DNA of 64,000 nt from Ephemerocybe angulata. Its lineage: Eukaryota > Basidiomycota > Agaricomycetes > Agaricales > Psathyrellaceae. Location: the NCBI GenBank assembly GCA_013368325.1, contig JAACJK010000007.1:496001-560000 (forward strand). The letters are read 5' to 3'. The first letter of the stretch is position 1; each line of letters opens with the position of its first letter. This document shows, piece after piece, positions 44,907 through 55,454 of this stretch. The notes beneath the pieces are model-generated. The model saw only the letters and a program-made list of their open reading frames with translations, had not been told where the DNA came from and searched no databases. The position numbers were made by a program, and so were the translations under genes.

Positions 44907-45899
44907 CTAAAGAAGGTCTTGAGAAAGAGAGTCCGCCAGACGCTCCGTCCTTTTCTTGTACTTCGGCAGCTCGACCAACTCATCTCCGCATCTCTTTCCA
45001 GACATCGCCACCCAGCACACGTCTGGCGTTATACTCTTGATGTCTCCTTCGCCCCATGGATCAAAAGCCATGGTCAGCAAACCTCTGTTCGACTTTGTAC
45101 GCCGATACCCTCGAGGGCAGGTCCTGCCAACGCCACATTCATGAGGACCAAGCGTATTGGCGACGATCTCGTCGTCCCACGCCGAAACAATGGTGAATCC
45201 TCGCTTCTCCGCCTTCTTGACCCTCTCCTGAATGTCCTTCCTCTTCTCAAGCGGCTTTCCTACCAGTACGCCCACACCCCTCGACGTGAGCGACGGATAC
45301 GCGCACGCGACGCCTGCCCAGGTGATCATGTTCATCGATAGAGTCGTGTAGAATTTGAAGATGATTGAAAAGGGGTTGAAAAGAGTTGTGACGATGTTCA
45401 TCTTCCTCCCCGCAATACTGTCCTCCATCCACTTTACGTCGTGGATTCCACGTCGGCGGTCTTCGTAAAATTCGGCATCGGTGGTGAGTGGATCACGGTC
45501 TATTTCCTTATAGTTGGTATTTGACGAAACCCAGGCTAGGAACCCGGCGGCTTCTGAGTGCCCGACATAGAAGTCGATGTCGCTTGGCTCGAAGGGATTA
45601 GCGAATAATACGGCTAACGCACACGAGCCAGATATGATAGCCTGGTGCTCTTTCATCCCTTTCATTGTCTTGTCGTAATCCAGTGCGAAGTGCGACATTA
45701 TCCCTTTAACTCGGTAATTCATCCTTTTCTTGCACTCTTCACGGTTCTCCTTGCTCGTAACGCTGAAAGATACGAAGTCTTCAAACCCCATAGTGTCGAT
45801 GCTTTCTGCTCTGAGCTCAGGCGGGAGGGTTCTCCAGTCGTGTGGATGAGCTGCAGGTCGAAACCAGTTAAGCTTGTTCAGTGGTCTGTCCCTGTACAT
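44907..45899 (-). CDS. F1 family gene copy 3: F-box-like plus nucleotidyltransferase-like protein
   Basis: A single open frame of 330 residues from ATG 45899 with no obvious intron. Residues ~22-55 (LPPELRAESIDTMGFEDFVS, then TSKENRE) resemble an F-box. Residues ~83-108 read ISGSCALAVLF ... PSDIDFYV, the G-S ... D-x-D pattern of the polymerase-beta nucleotidyltransferase fold. A central region with KMNIVTTLFNP follows and H-E-C-G-V-G-R-T-C-P lies near residue 260, also in F1 copy 2. The C-terminus is charged. It could be an F-box adaptor with a nucleotidyltransferase-derived domain; whether it is active is unknown. This copy keeps both Asp residues, unlike copy 2. Confidence 0.65.
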   Translation of the reverse strand: MYRDRPLNKLNWFRPAAHPHDWRTLPPELRAESIDTMGFEDFVSFSVTSKENREECKKRMNYRVKGIMSHFALDYDKTMKGMKEHQAIISGSCALAVLFANPFEPSDIDFYVGHSEAAGFLAWVSSNTNYKEIDRDPLTTDAEFYEDRRRGIHDVKWMEDSIAGRKMNIVTTLFNPFSIIFKFYTTLSMNMITWAGVACAYPSLTSRGVGVLVGKPLEKRKDIQERVKKAEKRGFTIVSAWDDEIVANTLGPHECGVGRTCPRGYRRTKSNRGLLTMAFDPWGEGDIKSITPDVCWVAMSGKRCGDELVELPKYKKRTERLADSLSQDLL

Positions 45900-46232
45900 T
45901 AAATGAGCCTCTTCATACCTATGTTACTTGTCATGTCTCGATTTCTCTGAACGATGGGGTGTATCCTGCGCTGAAGGCTTCTACATATAACGGTGAAGTC
46001 AAACCGCTATTACTGTATTTCGAGTAACTAATAATTTCTCTCGCGTCCGTTAGCATCGTCTAGACGGATCTCCGCGGCTTGGCCTCATAAATCACCGGGA
46101 GAAACCACGTCGCGGCATGGCCATATCCTTCGACAAGCATTTTCCGATCAATGCACGTCTTACTCTCAGGTCCATACTGTTTCACTGTAAATATCCTTTC
46201 CTGCCTCTTACCTTCGCCCACAGGTCCCCACC
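45900..46232. promoter_or_regulatory. Divergent spacer between F1 copy 3 and F3 copy 4
   Basis: These 333 bases lie between divergent start codons, without a supported exon; probably promoters for both genes. Confidence 0.4.
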
Positions 46233-47003
46233 ATGTGCCTTCAACCCCCTTTGAACGATTTGACACAGTCCTTCGCCATGCCGAGTTCGGCTACCGTTTG
46301 GGGTGGCTACCCACTCTCCCTGAAGGACTACATGGAAACGATGGCCTTGCGCGCCTCCGCGGTCTGTGGAATTCTTCCACCTACCGATTCCTCATCCTTA
46401 GCGGTGTACGACTACAAACTCGAAGTAATTGCGGCCGCTGACTGGCTGGTGCCGGCTCATCGACAAGTTCGCCTGTTCTACCCGGATGAAGAAGTGGAAT
46501 TCTGGATTATGTTCGCCGAAATCATGTACCCATGGCTGCAGGTACCCTTCTTGAAAAATTGTCCAGACAACTATAGTGTGAGCCAAGTCTCTCGCGTCGC
46601 TTCCTGGGCAGTAGTCTGACGCCTCCACCAAAAGCGACTAGCTACACGCATCCGTGTGGGTAGCGTCCTAATTTCAGACTCTGATATTCCTGAAGAGAGG
46701 AGAAACATGAATTGGAGGGATGGAATGGATGTTCGTTTGCATAGAGAGAGAATGGTTAGTGACCACCCCCTCCCATCCAATAAAAAGGCCTTTCTAACAT
46801 TTCGGCAGCTCCAGTGCTGCGAATACGTGGAGAAAATGAGTCGCGATGTCGCCTGGCGGGTGTGGAGAAGCAACCTCAACAGGTTCCGCACAGCTATGGA
46901 TCACCTCTTGTGGTGCCCGAGTCCACACGAAGGCGTACACGTGTGTCTATGCAAGATAGATTTCTCCCCGCATAGAAAGGAAAGTTGTTGCTGCCTCGTC
47001 TGA
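46233..47003 (+). CDS. F3 family gene copy 4 with C-terminal CCCLV
   Basis: ATG at 46233 (MCLQPPLNDL). Exon 1 runs to about 46575 with LAVYDYKLEVIAAADWLVP and EFWIMFAEIMYPWLQVPFL. Exon 2 starts after CGACTAG near 46640 (LATRIRVGSVLISDSDIPEE ... VRLHRERM) and ends at GTTAGT near 46754. Exon 3 starts after TCGGCAG near 46808: LQCCEYVEKMSRDVAWRVW, LLWCPSPHEG ... VCLCKIDFS and KESCCCLV-stop. This is the clearest F3 gene, with three aligned exons and consistent splice sites. The C-terminal C-C-L-V with an extra Cys suggests lipid anchoring, and the preceding C ... C-x-C may bind a metal (inference). F2 copy 6 follows on the same strand. Confidence 0.72.
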
Positions 47004-47900
47004 AGCCCAATGTGCACTACCTTTCAGCGTAATCCTATTTCGTCTTTCACGCCTCGTGTCCACTCGACAATCTTAATACACCCGTAAGACCTACAAAACC
47101 TGCGTTTCGACACCACTTATGATATTCCTTCCAGCATACCTTTACTAGTTACACGACTTCATATGGCGTCTTTCGCTACTCACTGCAAGTCTGGCATTCA
47201 GGCGAGGTAGCAGAGCTCCAACGTCACGCGCTTCGATTTCTGTTTCGACCTGCTCCCGGAGACGCATCGTATGTGCACCGTAGTTGACCAATAGACACCA
47301 CTTACAGTCGTCCTCAGCTTCTCTTGTAACCTCGAAGCCCAGAATACGCGAATCGGCACGGGAACAGCCGAGGACGTCTGGTGAGCCATTCATCTCTTCC
47401 ACCATCTGCGAGAGACGTCAGACTCAACCAAAGTTGCGAAACGCCGCCTCGTAATCATCCAGAAAGACGTTACATGCGGATCATGCCGTTTCGGTTTCAA
47501 TCTCGTGTCTCTCCCCTTATACTGATAATAATTTCGGTCCGAAGACCACCGTTCGCGACCCCCGAACTCCCTAGATCTGCGGGATGAATGGCGCCTTCTC
47601 AATCGCTGGAACTTATCATCACCTTCCACCCTCCTTTCGGCCTGTAGGTCAGAAGGCCCCTTGTTCCTGTAAGGAGGGCACGCGGATGAACCCAACTCGA
47701 GTGCAATTTGGAAGACACGGAAGTGAAGGAAGGAAGGTGAACGAGCGACGTATGTTCAGTCTCGGCTTCTGACTTCCGTCAACCTTGAGCTGACAGACTT
47801 AAGAATATCCAGGCCACGTCTCTCAAGTGCGATCGCCCACCTTAAATAAACGCACCTCATTTACCTCCTCCATCGCCAACAATTACATCCTCAGCCTTAC
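47004..47900. other. Spacer between F3 copy 4 and F2 copy 6
   Basis: No exon is supported on either strand. CTTAAATAAA at 47841-47850, 50 bases before the ATG at 47901, is TATA-like and could serve F2 copy 6. Confidence 0.4.
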
Positions 47901-49098
47901 AATGGCCCATACCTACTACGAAACAGTCGACGATGCCTTGGGCGATATCAACGGCGTGCCTGCGCCTAGTTCTACGGGTCCCACAGGCACCAGTAATGGG
48001 TACCAAGACAGGTGGCTCGACAAAACGTATATGCAGAGACCTGCTCTGGGGTTAGTCATCCAGCAGCTCCACGTTGCCACTAGGCTCTTTCCCTTCATCC
48101 CTCCTCTGACCTCGTAACTTCGCAGTCAAGTCAATCTCTATGGCATTACCAATCCCCCCGGGAGCGTCATAGGCCCTATGCTCCCCTCATCAGCTTGCTT
48201 TTACTTCAGGTTCAGGGCTGATTTGGAAAACATCGTCCAGTAAGCTCGTTCCATCTGTTTGCAAGCTAATGCTCATTACCTCCAGTCGCGTTTACGAGAT
48301 CGCAACGTTTACTAGTTACGACGTGTTCTACAATGGGGCCCTGGCCAGCCCCATGGATATGCATGCCTTCGTGTCTGGAGAGACGATTTATTTCACAGTT
48401 CCTCCATATCTCGCGGCGCCGAACCCGGCTGGCTACCCTCGCATGGGCGTCTTCCTGATGAGCGGGATGTCAATCGCCTGCAACCTCGTGGAGCCTTGTA
48501 CCACGACTATCGACGAAAAAGCTCTCATGGATCGTCGCCTGACAATAGTACCTTTCGATTTTGAATATCAACGCGTAATAAGGTACTTGGCGACTGTCTC
48601 GGGAAAGAGAAGCCTCGTATACCAGTTTCCTCGGGGAATGGTACCCTTCAGCTCTAGGCTCCAGTGTAGGTCCCTTCCTGCATCTACCTCGGCTAACTTC
48701 GCACTCACGTCTTCCTTTCTTTCCTACTGGCGTATGCAGCTGCTACCCCGGATTCGACGTCAGACCTCGTTGCCCAAAAGCACATTGTCGAATATAATGA
48801 TTTCCCTGCATCTTTGGGGTTTAACGATCCTAGTAAGCCGTTACCTCTTAGCAAGTCCTTCAACTAACGCGCATATAACGTAGTCCCCATCTACGATGCT
48901 CGCGAGAGCGAAGCCCCGTTCAATGAAGACTTTTTCGCCTCGTTTCGTCACCTTCCCAAGTATTCTGGCGACCTCCCAATTAACTCCCTTGTCACCGTGG
49001 CCTTTACGGCAAGTATTTGGCCCTTGAAGCTATCCTGCGGCAGAATCCTCGATGTGGCCGATTTTCATGTTCAATTCGTGATATTACATGCGTTGTAG
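47901..49098 (+). CDS. F2 family gene copy 6 (unrecognised family)
   Basis: ATG at 47901 (MAHTYYETVDDALGDING). Exons join in frame: 47901-48050; about 48126-48240 (QVNLYGITNPPGSVIGPMLP); about 48286-48662 (SRVYEIATFTSYDVFYNGAL, GVFLMSGMS, DRRLTIVPFDFEYQRVIRYL, MVPFSS); about 48740-48832 (ATPDSTSDLV ... FNDP); and 48885-49098 (PIYDARESEAPF, LPKYSGDLPINSLVTVAFTA, HVQFVILHAL-stop). It is the most easily spliced F2 gene and served as the template for the others. Its last 117 coding bases and 83 bases of 3' flank are duplicated exactly at 55255-55454. Confidence 0.72.
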
Positions 49099-49181
49099 GG
49101 GCCTTTGTTGCGTCAGCTCACTCTTCTTACACTGTTACACTTCTCCTTCTTGGTGGACCAGTCCTACATTGGTCGCTGCTC
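48982..49181 (+). repeat. 200-bp direct repeat, copy 1 (F2 3' end)
   Basis: Identical base for base to 55255-55454. Both copies then share a further ~40 bases beginning CATTCCTTCGTCGAGCG (49182 and 55550), but copy 2 has 95 extra bases before it. The identity implies recent duplication. Confidence 0.92.
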
Positions 49182-50055
49182 CATTCCTTCGTCGAGCGCA
49201 CTGCGGTATATACGCTAATGATCACGGGGCCAGGATTGGGATTTAGAACGCATGTAGCATGTAAATTAAACATCGTACAATCGTACTCTTCGACCGGACA
49301 GAATTCGACAGGCCTTCAGAGCCTCTCTGAAGGAAGCTGACGGTGGGATGTGGTTACCCGTTTGGTGCGATGCCATGGCGGACATGAGAAGGCGCTACGA
49401 AAAGTCCGAATCAGAAAATCCGCGCTTTCCACATTCTGAACACCCACCATGCCTTCGTCGGAGACTGCTGGTCGTTCTTGGACGGGCGCTTATCTTTTGG
49501 CGCAGTCTTTTGGCGCGGTAGACGTAACGGTGGAATAATAAGTGCTGAACTTCAATCCAGTTCTTGAACTTTTCGCGGAGTAGTGTGGATTCCGCTCCAA
49601 TACGAAGCGTAAACCAGACTTAAGAGATAATTCGCGTTGCGCATAAATGGCTCACACATTCATAGAGCCATCCTGTTCATGCATACGGAGCTCACAGCGG
49701 CGATGACCAATTCTGGTTGACCCATCAACGAATAATGCCGACCAGTCACCGATCACTGGCGTGAAGCAGACGGTTGTCCTTTTCCCTTACTTATCCACAC
49801 GCGACCGGATAGTTATTGAAGAAATAAAAAGTGGTCGTACCGGTACTTGAACCGCCGAGCTCTTGGATCTTGACGTGACTTGAAAGTCACGTAAAAGTCA
49901 CGACGCCATCCAACCGCCCTGGGCAAAACATACCCTTTTAGGCCTGCGAGAAATACTACGTCATCAGCGGCTAAGGACGAATTCGCCTCCCTCTCCTTTC
50001 TTTTTGTGTTATCGCCCACAAAGTCTACTTGCCGTACTTCCGACGTGAGCACCTC
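49182..50055. other. Spacer, no gene supported
   Basis: It contains a tRNA-like stretch on the minus strand (about 49835-49925) with a B-box-like GGTTCAAG and a following T-run, but it does not fold into a complete tRNA. No coding exon is supported. Confidence 0.4.
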
Positions 50056-51493
50056 ATGGCCTCAAGCGACGACAAAGTACCGCCTGTTCGTCAAGTGGGT
50101 AAGTTACGGAGTATGCGTGTCATATATATGTCGTTTTCTGATATTTGAGTTGCGTCACAGGGCAATTTCAAGTGCTATTCGAACTGGACGTTGCGCAGGC
50201 TAAGACGCTAAGGGTAACTATGTTTCTTGGCTGGTCGCGTGTGTATACGGCTCGCTGCAGAGCGCTGACTGCAATATCCGTCTAGCGCGCCGTTGAAAAA
50301 CTATGTGATGCGCACCTGAATATCAAGTACACCGCGATGGCTTCAGTAAACAAGAAAGTATTCCCCATTGTCATAGAAAAGGTGAAGTGCCATCCTCGTG
50401 AACCCTGAGCGTAACATTAACCGACCTTCCGCAGGCTATGAAGCTCGAAAACGTCGATGAAAATAGCGTCGTCCAGAGGGAGTTTCTGATTGTATGGATG
50501 AGGGATTATCATTCTCGTGTCAAAAGAAATATTACCAAGCCCCACGACTCGTCGAAGGAGATAACGCCGGTGGGACCAGACCGCGCGCGAGAACCCGACG
50601 ACGACGATGCCACCCAAACCCTAGCGGGGACGTCTTCCAAACGTGGCCCTACTACAAGGGCCGCTGCGAGGGGAGGTCTCTCGTTGAAGGAGCCCAAGAT
50701 CTCTCCAAAACCGACTACTATCAGTAGCGACTCAGATACGAGCGACTCAGATACGAGCGACTCAGATACGAGCGACTCAAATACGGAGAAGGTTCTAACC
50801 CTCAGGATGCCCAAGATCCTTCCCAGATCGACGACCTCGAACAGAATTTCGAAGAGGAAGTCGAGCGATGAACGGTCATCAGGCGAAGAGGACCTTGAAG
50901 GAAGTCGGACTAGCAAGAGGCGGAAAGTTGAAGGGGGAAGCGGAAGGAAGAGTCTCACAGCAAGTGTCGTTGGAAATGCCCATGTCACCCAGCATGGAGA
51001 GCAGAGCATGCAGGTTTCGACGCCCGCAGGTAGCGCGACTTCGCGACAACTCGACGAGTATGGACCACCGGAAGATAGAAGGATGTCACCATCTGGAGGG
51101 CCGTCGAGTCGGTGGCAGATTTCGTGGCGCGAGGGTATCCCCGTGCACACGCAACGTTGCGAGGGGTGTCAAGCCATCCTCAAACACCAGGCAGAGATGA
51201 CTCCAGGTGAATGGAAATTTGTGCAGGGCGAGATGGAGGAGAGGTGGAACGACGACACCGTCGAACGCGAGCTGCGAAAAGATCTCTACGAGAAGGATAT
51301 TCTCATCGCGAGCTTGCAGGAGAAGATCGACCACAGCCGTGAAACCTTGGCCAAGTTCAGGGACCAGGTACGCCAGCTGCAGAACGAGCTCGATTTGAGG
51401 CGAAATGGCAAGAGCGAATTTGGTTCGCCGCTGTACGTTCCGTCGAGCCCCGACGGCAGGCGAGAGGATCGACTTGACGATGCTCAGCTCTGA
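50056..51493 (+). CDS. Hypothetical nuclear-type protein with acidic repeats and C-terminal coiled coil
   Basis: ATG at 50056. Exons join in frame at GTAAGT, GTAACT and GTGAAG donors: 50056-50099, about 50160-50213, about 50286-50382 and 50436-51493, giving about 420 residues. The N-terminal part is folded-looking (QFQVLFELDVAQAKTLRRAV ... FLIVWMRDYHSRVK). It is followed by a disordered Ser/Arg/Asp-rich stretch with four SDSDT-like 15-base repeats (50726-50785) and basic patches such as SKRRKVEGG that could be a nuclear signal. The last ~100 residues have a heptad-like pattern (ELRKDLYEKDILIASLQEKI ... VRQLQNELDLRR), predicting a coiled coil. No family is recognised. Confidence 0.6.
50726..50785 (+). 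repeat. Four tandem 15-base repeats (SDSDT)
   Basis: AGCGACTCAGATACG occurs three times, and a fourth unit has one change (CAAATACG). It encodes acidic Ser-Asp-Ser-Asp-Thr repeats, potential casein-kinase-type sites. Confidence 0.9.
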
Positions 51494-52443
51494 CCACATC
51501 CACACTCCCAAATTCCTCACCTCCTTCCGACATCATACGTTCCCGTTCCCCTCGCCAACGTCAACGAGCACTTCGGCCTGACCAACTGCCCAAGGCCAGC
51601 AGTGTGGGCCGAGCCTGCTCAGAGGAGAATGAGATTAGACCCCTCTCCCCCTCTCCCGCATACGCAGCGCCGGTCACTCTACTTACCTTTGTCTTGCAGA
51701 TATTCTATTGTACCATTTATTCTTACGTCACCTGGACTTCGTTTTCGTCTCTTCGGCTCGTCGTCACATCGTTTCTTTTGTCCGTCGTACCTCTCCTTCT
51801 GAACTCTTGCATTTCTTGTCTGGGTGTATTTTCCCGCATTTACTAACATGTACTATTCGAACGATTGTAATGGACCCCATGCCCCTCTGCGTGATATACG
51901 ATTACTGATTTCAGGAAACGAACCTACAAAGAGAATGTTTACAAGAAACCGAATCTAGGAGTACACAGATGGGAAAGCGATGTGGGTATGAACGGTTGAG
52001 GACGGTTTGCAGGACGAAAGTCATAAGGGCGACCTTTCGATGTATTGCCTGCGTTGAATGCTAGCAAGTTAGCACGGGTTCGAAGAGACATATGAACTCA
52101 CATCCTCATGCTTGTTCTTCAAGCTAGGGCCTCTGCCTTCCTGACCATAGTAACAATGATAGTCTGGAGAAGTCAAAGTAGATAAGTGCGGTTCTATAAA
52201 GGTCCCACGGATTTGACCGTGGTCGTGAAAAGGGTTTGATCTGTACAGTCTGCCTAAAACCACCACTATCGTCACCGCCGTGACGTCTACCTGGATGAAA
52301 ACTGAACGCACCGCGGGCGCTATCAGGACAGCTGGCAGGAAGGTGCTTCGAGCACCTTGAGGTGCGTAAGGGTATGTTGATCAATGGTGGTTAAACGAGT
52401 CAGATTCGGCGACGCCCCGGATCGGAGGAATGAAAGGTGAGTT
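51494..52443. other. Spacer, no gene supported
   Basis: Short frames only, including T/C-rich sequence at 51640-51840. Confidence 0.45.
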
Positions 52444-52791
52444 TCAGTTATCCATGGCCGAGCCGTACGGTTTACCGACGTGACCTGCGACTGCCAGAGA
52501 GTCGATAGGATCCGACACGCCTACGCCAACAACGCCTATGGAGCTGCGTTGCGACAGCGCGCATGGATGGGCTGGGTGATGAGGATCGATGGGTACGATC
52601 ATATCGAAAGCCCAGCACTCGTTGAGTTCTACCCATTCTGATTGCTTCAGGACCGACTCGTTCAACGAACTCGACTGCGCCTTCGGGACGTACGACGACC
52701 TCCACGGACTTGTTCCAACAGGTTCCAATTCGCGAACTATTGGAGCCGAGAGCTGATTAGGCGCCGGTTGTCTTGTGTCTAAAGGTTGCAC
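52444..52791 (-). CDS. Possible small hypothetical protein
   Basis: A 115-residue minus-strand frame, Ser/Pro/Ala-rich, just downstream of the next gene on the same strand. No relative or splice support; it could be spurious. Confidence 0.25.
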   Translation of the reverse strand: MQPLDTRQPAPNQLSAPIVRELEPVGTSPWRSSYVPKAQSSSLNESVLKQSEWVELNECWAFDMIVPIDPHHPAHPCALSQRSSIGVVGVGVSDPIDSLAVAGHVGKPYGSAMDN

Positions 52792-52819
52792 CTACACCTC
52801 ACCTCGATCGCTGGCTGTC

Positions 52820-53361
52820 TCACTTTGGGTGAAGACTATCCAGGAACAGCTTGTATAGCGACTTCCAATCCTTCATCACGTTGGGAGTGACGAATAGCTT
52901 GTCTCCCTCCACCCTGAGGCGGGACAGCATACTGGTAAAGTTGAGTAGATAACAAGGGAGCTTTTTTGCCAAAGCATGGCCCCAGCCCTACAGAATCACA
53001 GTCAATGGTTTCGTTCACATTTGGGAAGACGATGTACCTGTATAATGCAACCCAAGCCTGTATCCAGTGGTCTGTTGTTCTGAAACGTTGAACCCACAAT
53101 TGTGATCTGTTTCGCAACTTTCTTGCTCGCCCGAGACGTCTCTGAGTTGGTAAGATAGGTTTCGGAATTAGGAGTTGGTAAGGAGGAGCTGGGGGTAAAT
53201 GAGGCGGTAATGGAAGAGGCAAATGAAGCCATAGTGGAAGTGGATGGGACGGAAGTGAAGGTAGATGGGGTAGGGACGGAGATCGACGAGCAGACGGCCC
53301 GCGCACACCGGGCGCTTAATTTGGCGCTGTCGCATAGCAAACAAAATATATAAATAATCAT
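52820..53361 (-). CDS. Small hypothetical protein, two exons
   Basis: The minus-strand exon ends TGLGCIIQ before GTACATCG near 53038. After CTGTAG near 52988 it continues GWGHALAKKLPCYLLNFTSM, LRVEGDKLFVTPNVMKDWKS and ends SLHPK-stop at 52820. The first ATG (53361, MIIYIFCLLCDSAK) gives a hydrophobic start that might be a signal or anchor. An inner ATG at 53232 (MASFASSITASF) gives a Ser/Thr-rich start. The C-terminal half looks folded. Not recognised. Confidence 0.45.
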
Positions 53362-53974
53362 TGCGCTAGCCGGGCGCACCTGGACACCGGTCTATGCAGG
53401 TATTTGACAGAGACTTTGACGTGGGCATAGACAGATGTCTACAGCGCAGATATAAATTCAAATAATCGAAGCACTTACGCCTGGGCATTCTACGGGCTGT
53501 GGTCGTGTTGCCGTCGGCAAGTCGTGTGAAGATTATTTAATACTTTCACAGCTACCGGTTCGCGTCGCGACGCGCCTAGTAGTAATGAGGTTTGATTTCA
53601 AGTTGACCACGACCACGACAGACAAAACGCCGACAACGGGTACCACGGAAAAGAGAATAGGGACCGCAGATATCAATAATCGCGACATGTGTGCATCATT
53701 CTCAGCTTGGGATTACGCTGGCGACGACGAGGTACGATAAGTTCAACTTGTGACTCGTGTATGCGACAAGTACCGAACAGGTGTAGATGGAAGCCATTCT
53801 CCGATTCACGGCAAGAGTCACACAGTTCACGAGCACGGCAAATAACAGGCCTACGAGAGACACCGAGACAGGTATACCCCTCCCACATGCAATAGAGACT
53901 TAGCAACCTGAGCCCGACGATCTTTAGAACCAGGACCTCAGCAGTATAATGGGTCGCAGGAATCTCCTGTTCCC
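53362..53974. other. Spacer upstream of the RecQ-like gene
   Basis: No supported exon. A short upstream exon of the RecQ-like gene could lie here. Confidence 0.4.
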
Positions 53975-55035
53975 ATGGGAAAACGAATCAACTATCATAC
54001 CGACAGTTTCGATTGGGACAGGGCTCTCCTCGCGAAGAGCAAGGCGATATTTGACATCCCTGAGTTTCGACTCTGTCAGAAAGGGTGCGTCGTGGCAGCT
54101 ACATTCTATATGGCCTATTCTTATCTCTCCACCAGGGTTTGTAATGCGAATATGGATGGGCGTGATATCATCTGCGTCATGCCGTCAGGAGAGGGAACAT
54201 CGTTGATGTACCAGTTACCGGCTCTCCTGAATCCTGGGGTCACAGTCGTTATTTCTCCTTTCATTGACCGCGTTGAAGAACAGGTCATGGCTTTAAGGAG
54301 TTGCAACGGTAAGTCATGCAACTTCGTTCTATGTTAAAGTTTAACACATGGCATTGTAGTTGAAACCGTCATGCTGTTGGGTACAATGGAAAGCGAGGCG
54401 AGGAATCAAATCAACGAGCGTCTACTGGAGATGTCGAGCGTAGCTGGAGCCAATGAAATTAAAATCTGCTATGTGACAGTAAGTTGGAGAAACACGAACA
54501 TGAACCACTCTGAATTCTGACGGCTTCACAGCCCACAACCATCGTCCAAGACAATGATTTTCTGGCTGTGTTGTACAACCTCCATTCGAAGGGGAAGGTG
54601 GCCCGCATCGTTCTCGACAAAGCCGACTGTGTGTCAAGCCACAGTCATGACTTCCGACATGACTACAGGAAGCTGTACATCTTGAAGAACAGCCTCCCAA
54701 ACGTCCCTATCATGGCACTCTCTACTACGTGTGCGCGACAGGTCCTCGAAGATATCACCAAGGTTCTGAAATTGCCGCCCATCGTTCCTGGAGAAAGTAA
54801 GTGGACATACCTCCCTCAGGTCTTGACTGATTGCTTATGAGTTATAGATGCCAACATCGAGGGTACCGTCTACTTTGCCCCGCCGGGGGTGTTCAGTACG
54901 AAGAAGGATATGGACGAGGGAGGATCGAGCGATTCGTACGAGGACACCGCGATGGAGGTGGGGGCTGCCGGATATTGGCAGATGGACGACGAAGATTTTG
55001 AACAATTCCTCGCCGAACCTCGGCCTTCTGCTTGA
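53975..55035 (+). CDS. Truncated RecQ-like helicase with altered Walker A and B motifs
   Basis: ATG at 53975. Removing an intron (about GTGCGT 54086 to CCAG 54135) joins AIFDIPEFRLCQKG to VCNANMDGRDIICVMPSGEG, the Q-motif and motif I of RecQ helicases. Motif I reads GEGTS where RecQ has GGGKS, so the phosphate-binding Lys is lost. VVISPFIDRVEEQVMALR is motif Ia. After two more introns, VARIVLDKADCVSSHSHDFR is motif II, with D-K-A-D in place of D-E-A-H, and VPIMALSTTC is motif III. The protein then ends with an acidic tail (YEDTAMEV ... EDFEQFL). The second RecA domain, the RQC and HRDC domains are absent. It is presumably unable to hydrolyse ATP. RecQ-like genes are often multicopy in Agaricomycetes; this may be a decaying or repurposed copy. 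Confidence 0.72.
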
Positions 55036-55254
55036 CGTGCATCACAGAGGCGTTCGGTCCAATTCAGTCAAATTACAGGTCTTATGTACCATTTTACCAT
55101 TGCTGTAATGTATATTTGTAACATGTTCTCCATCAGTTTGACCCTCGGCCCATGCTACGCGTGCAGAGACACAGTACTTAAAAATCGGCTCCTCCCCCTT
55201 GTTTATCGATTTTCATGCTCCCGGCTCACCATCTCTTCTGCCTGGCTTAGAGAC
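55036..55254. other. Spacer before the duplicated F2 3' end
   Basis: No coding exon; it leads into the 200-bp repeat. Confidence 0.5.
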
Positions 55255-55454
55255 AACTCCCTTGTCACCGTGGCCTTTACGGCAAGTATTTGGCCCTTGA
55301 AGCTATCCTGCGGCAGAATCCTCGATGTGGCCGATTTTCATGTTCAATTCGTGATATTACATGCGTTGTAGGGGCCTTTGTTGCGTCAGCTCACTCTTCT
55401 TACACTGTTACACTTCTCCTTCTTGGTGGACCAGTCCTACATTGGTCGCTGCTC
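55255..55454 (+). repeat. 200-bp direct repeat, copy 2 (F2 3'-end fragment)
   Basis: Identical to 48982-49181. It encodes only the last F2 block (NSLVTVAFTA ... VQFVILHAL-stop) with no upstream exons, so it is a gene fragment. Confidence 0.92.

Noticed and set aside
49835..49930. tRNA-like sequence on the minus strand with GGTTCAAG, a CGTGAC...GTCACG hairpin and a T5 terminator-like run
   Set aside because: The T-stem does not pair, and no 5' acceptor strand matching the 3' end could be found. At best it is a decayed tRNA or SINE-like fragment.
50509..51150. A 213-residue minus-strand frame opposite the coiled-coil protein gene
   Set aside because: It is a shadow of the SDSDT-repeat and coiled-coil coding region; the plus strand has consistent introns and a plausible protein.
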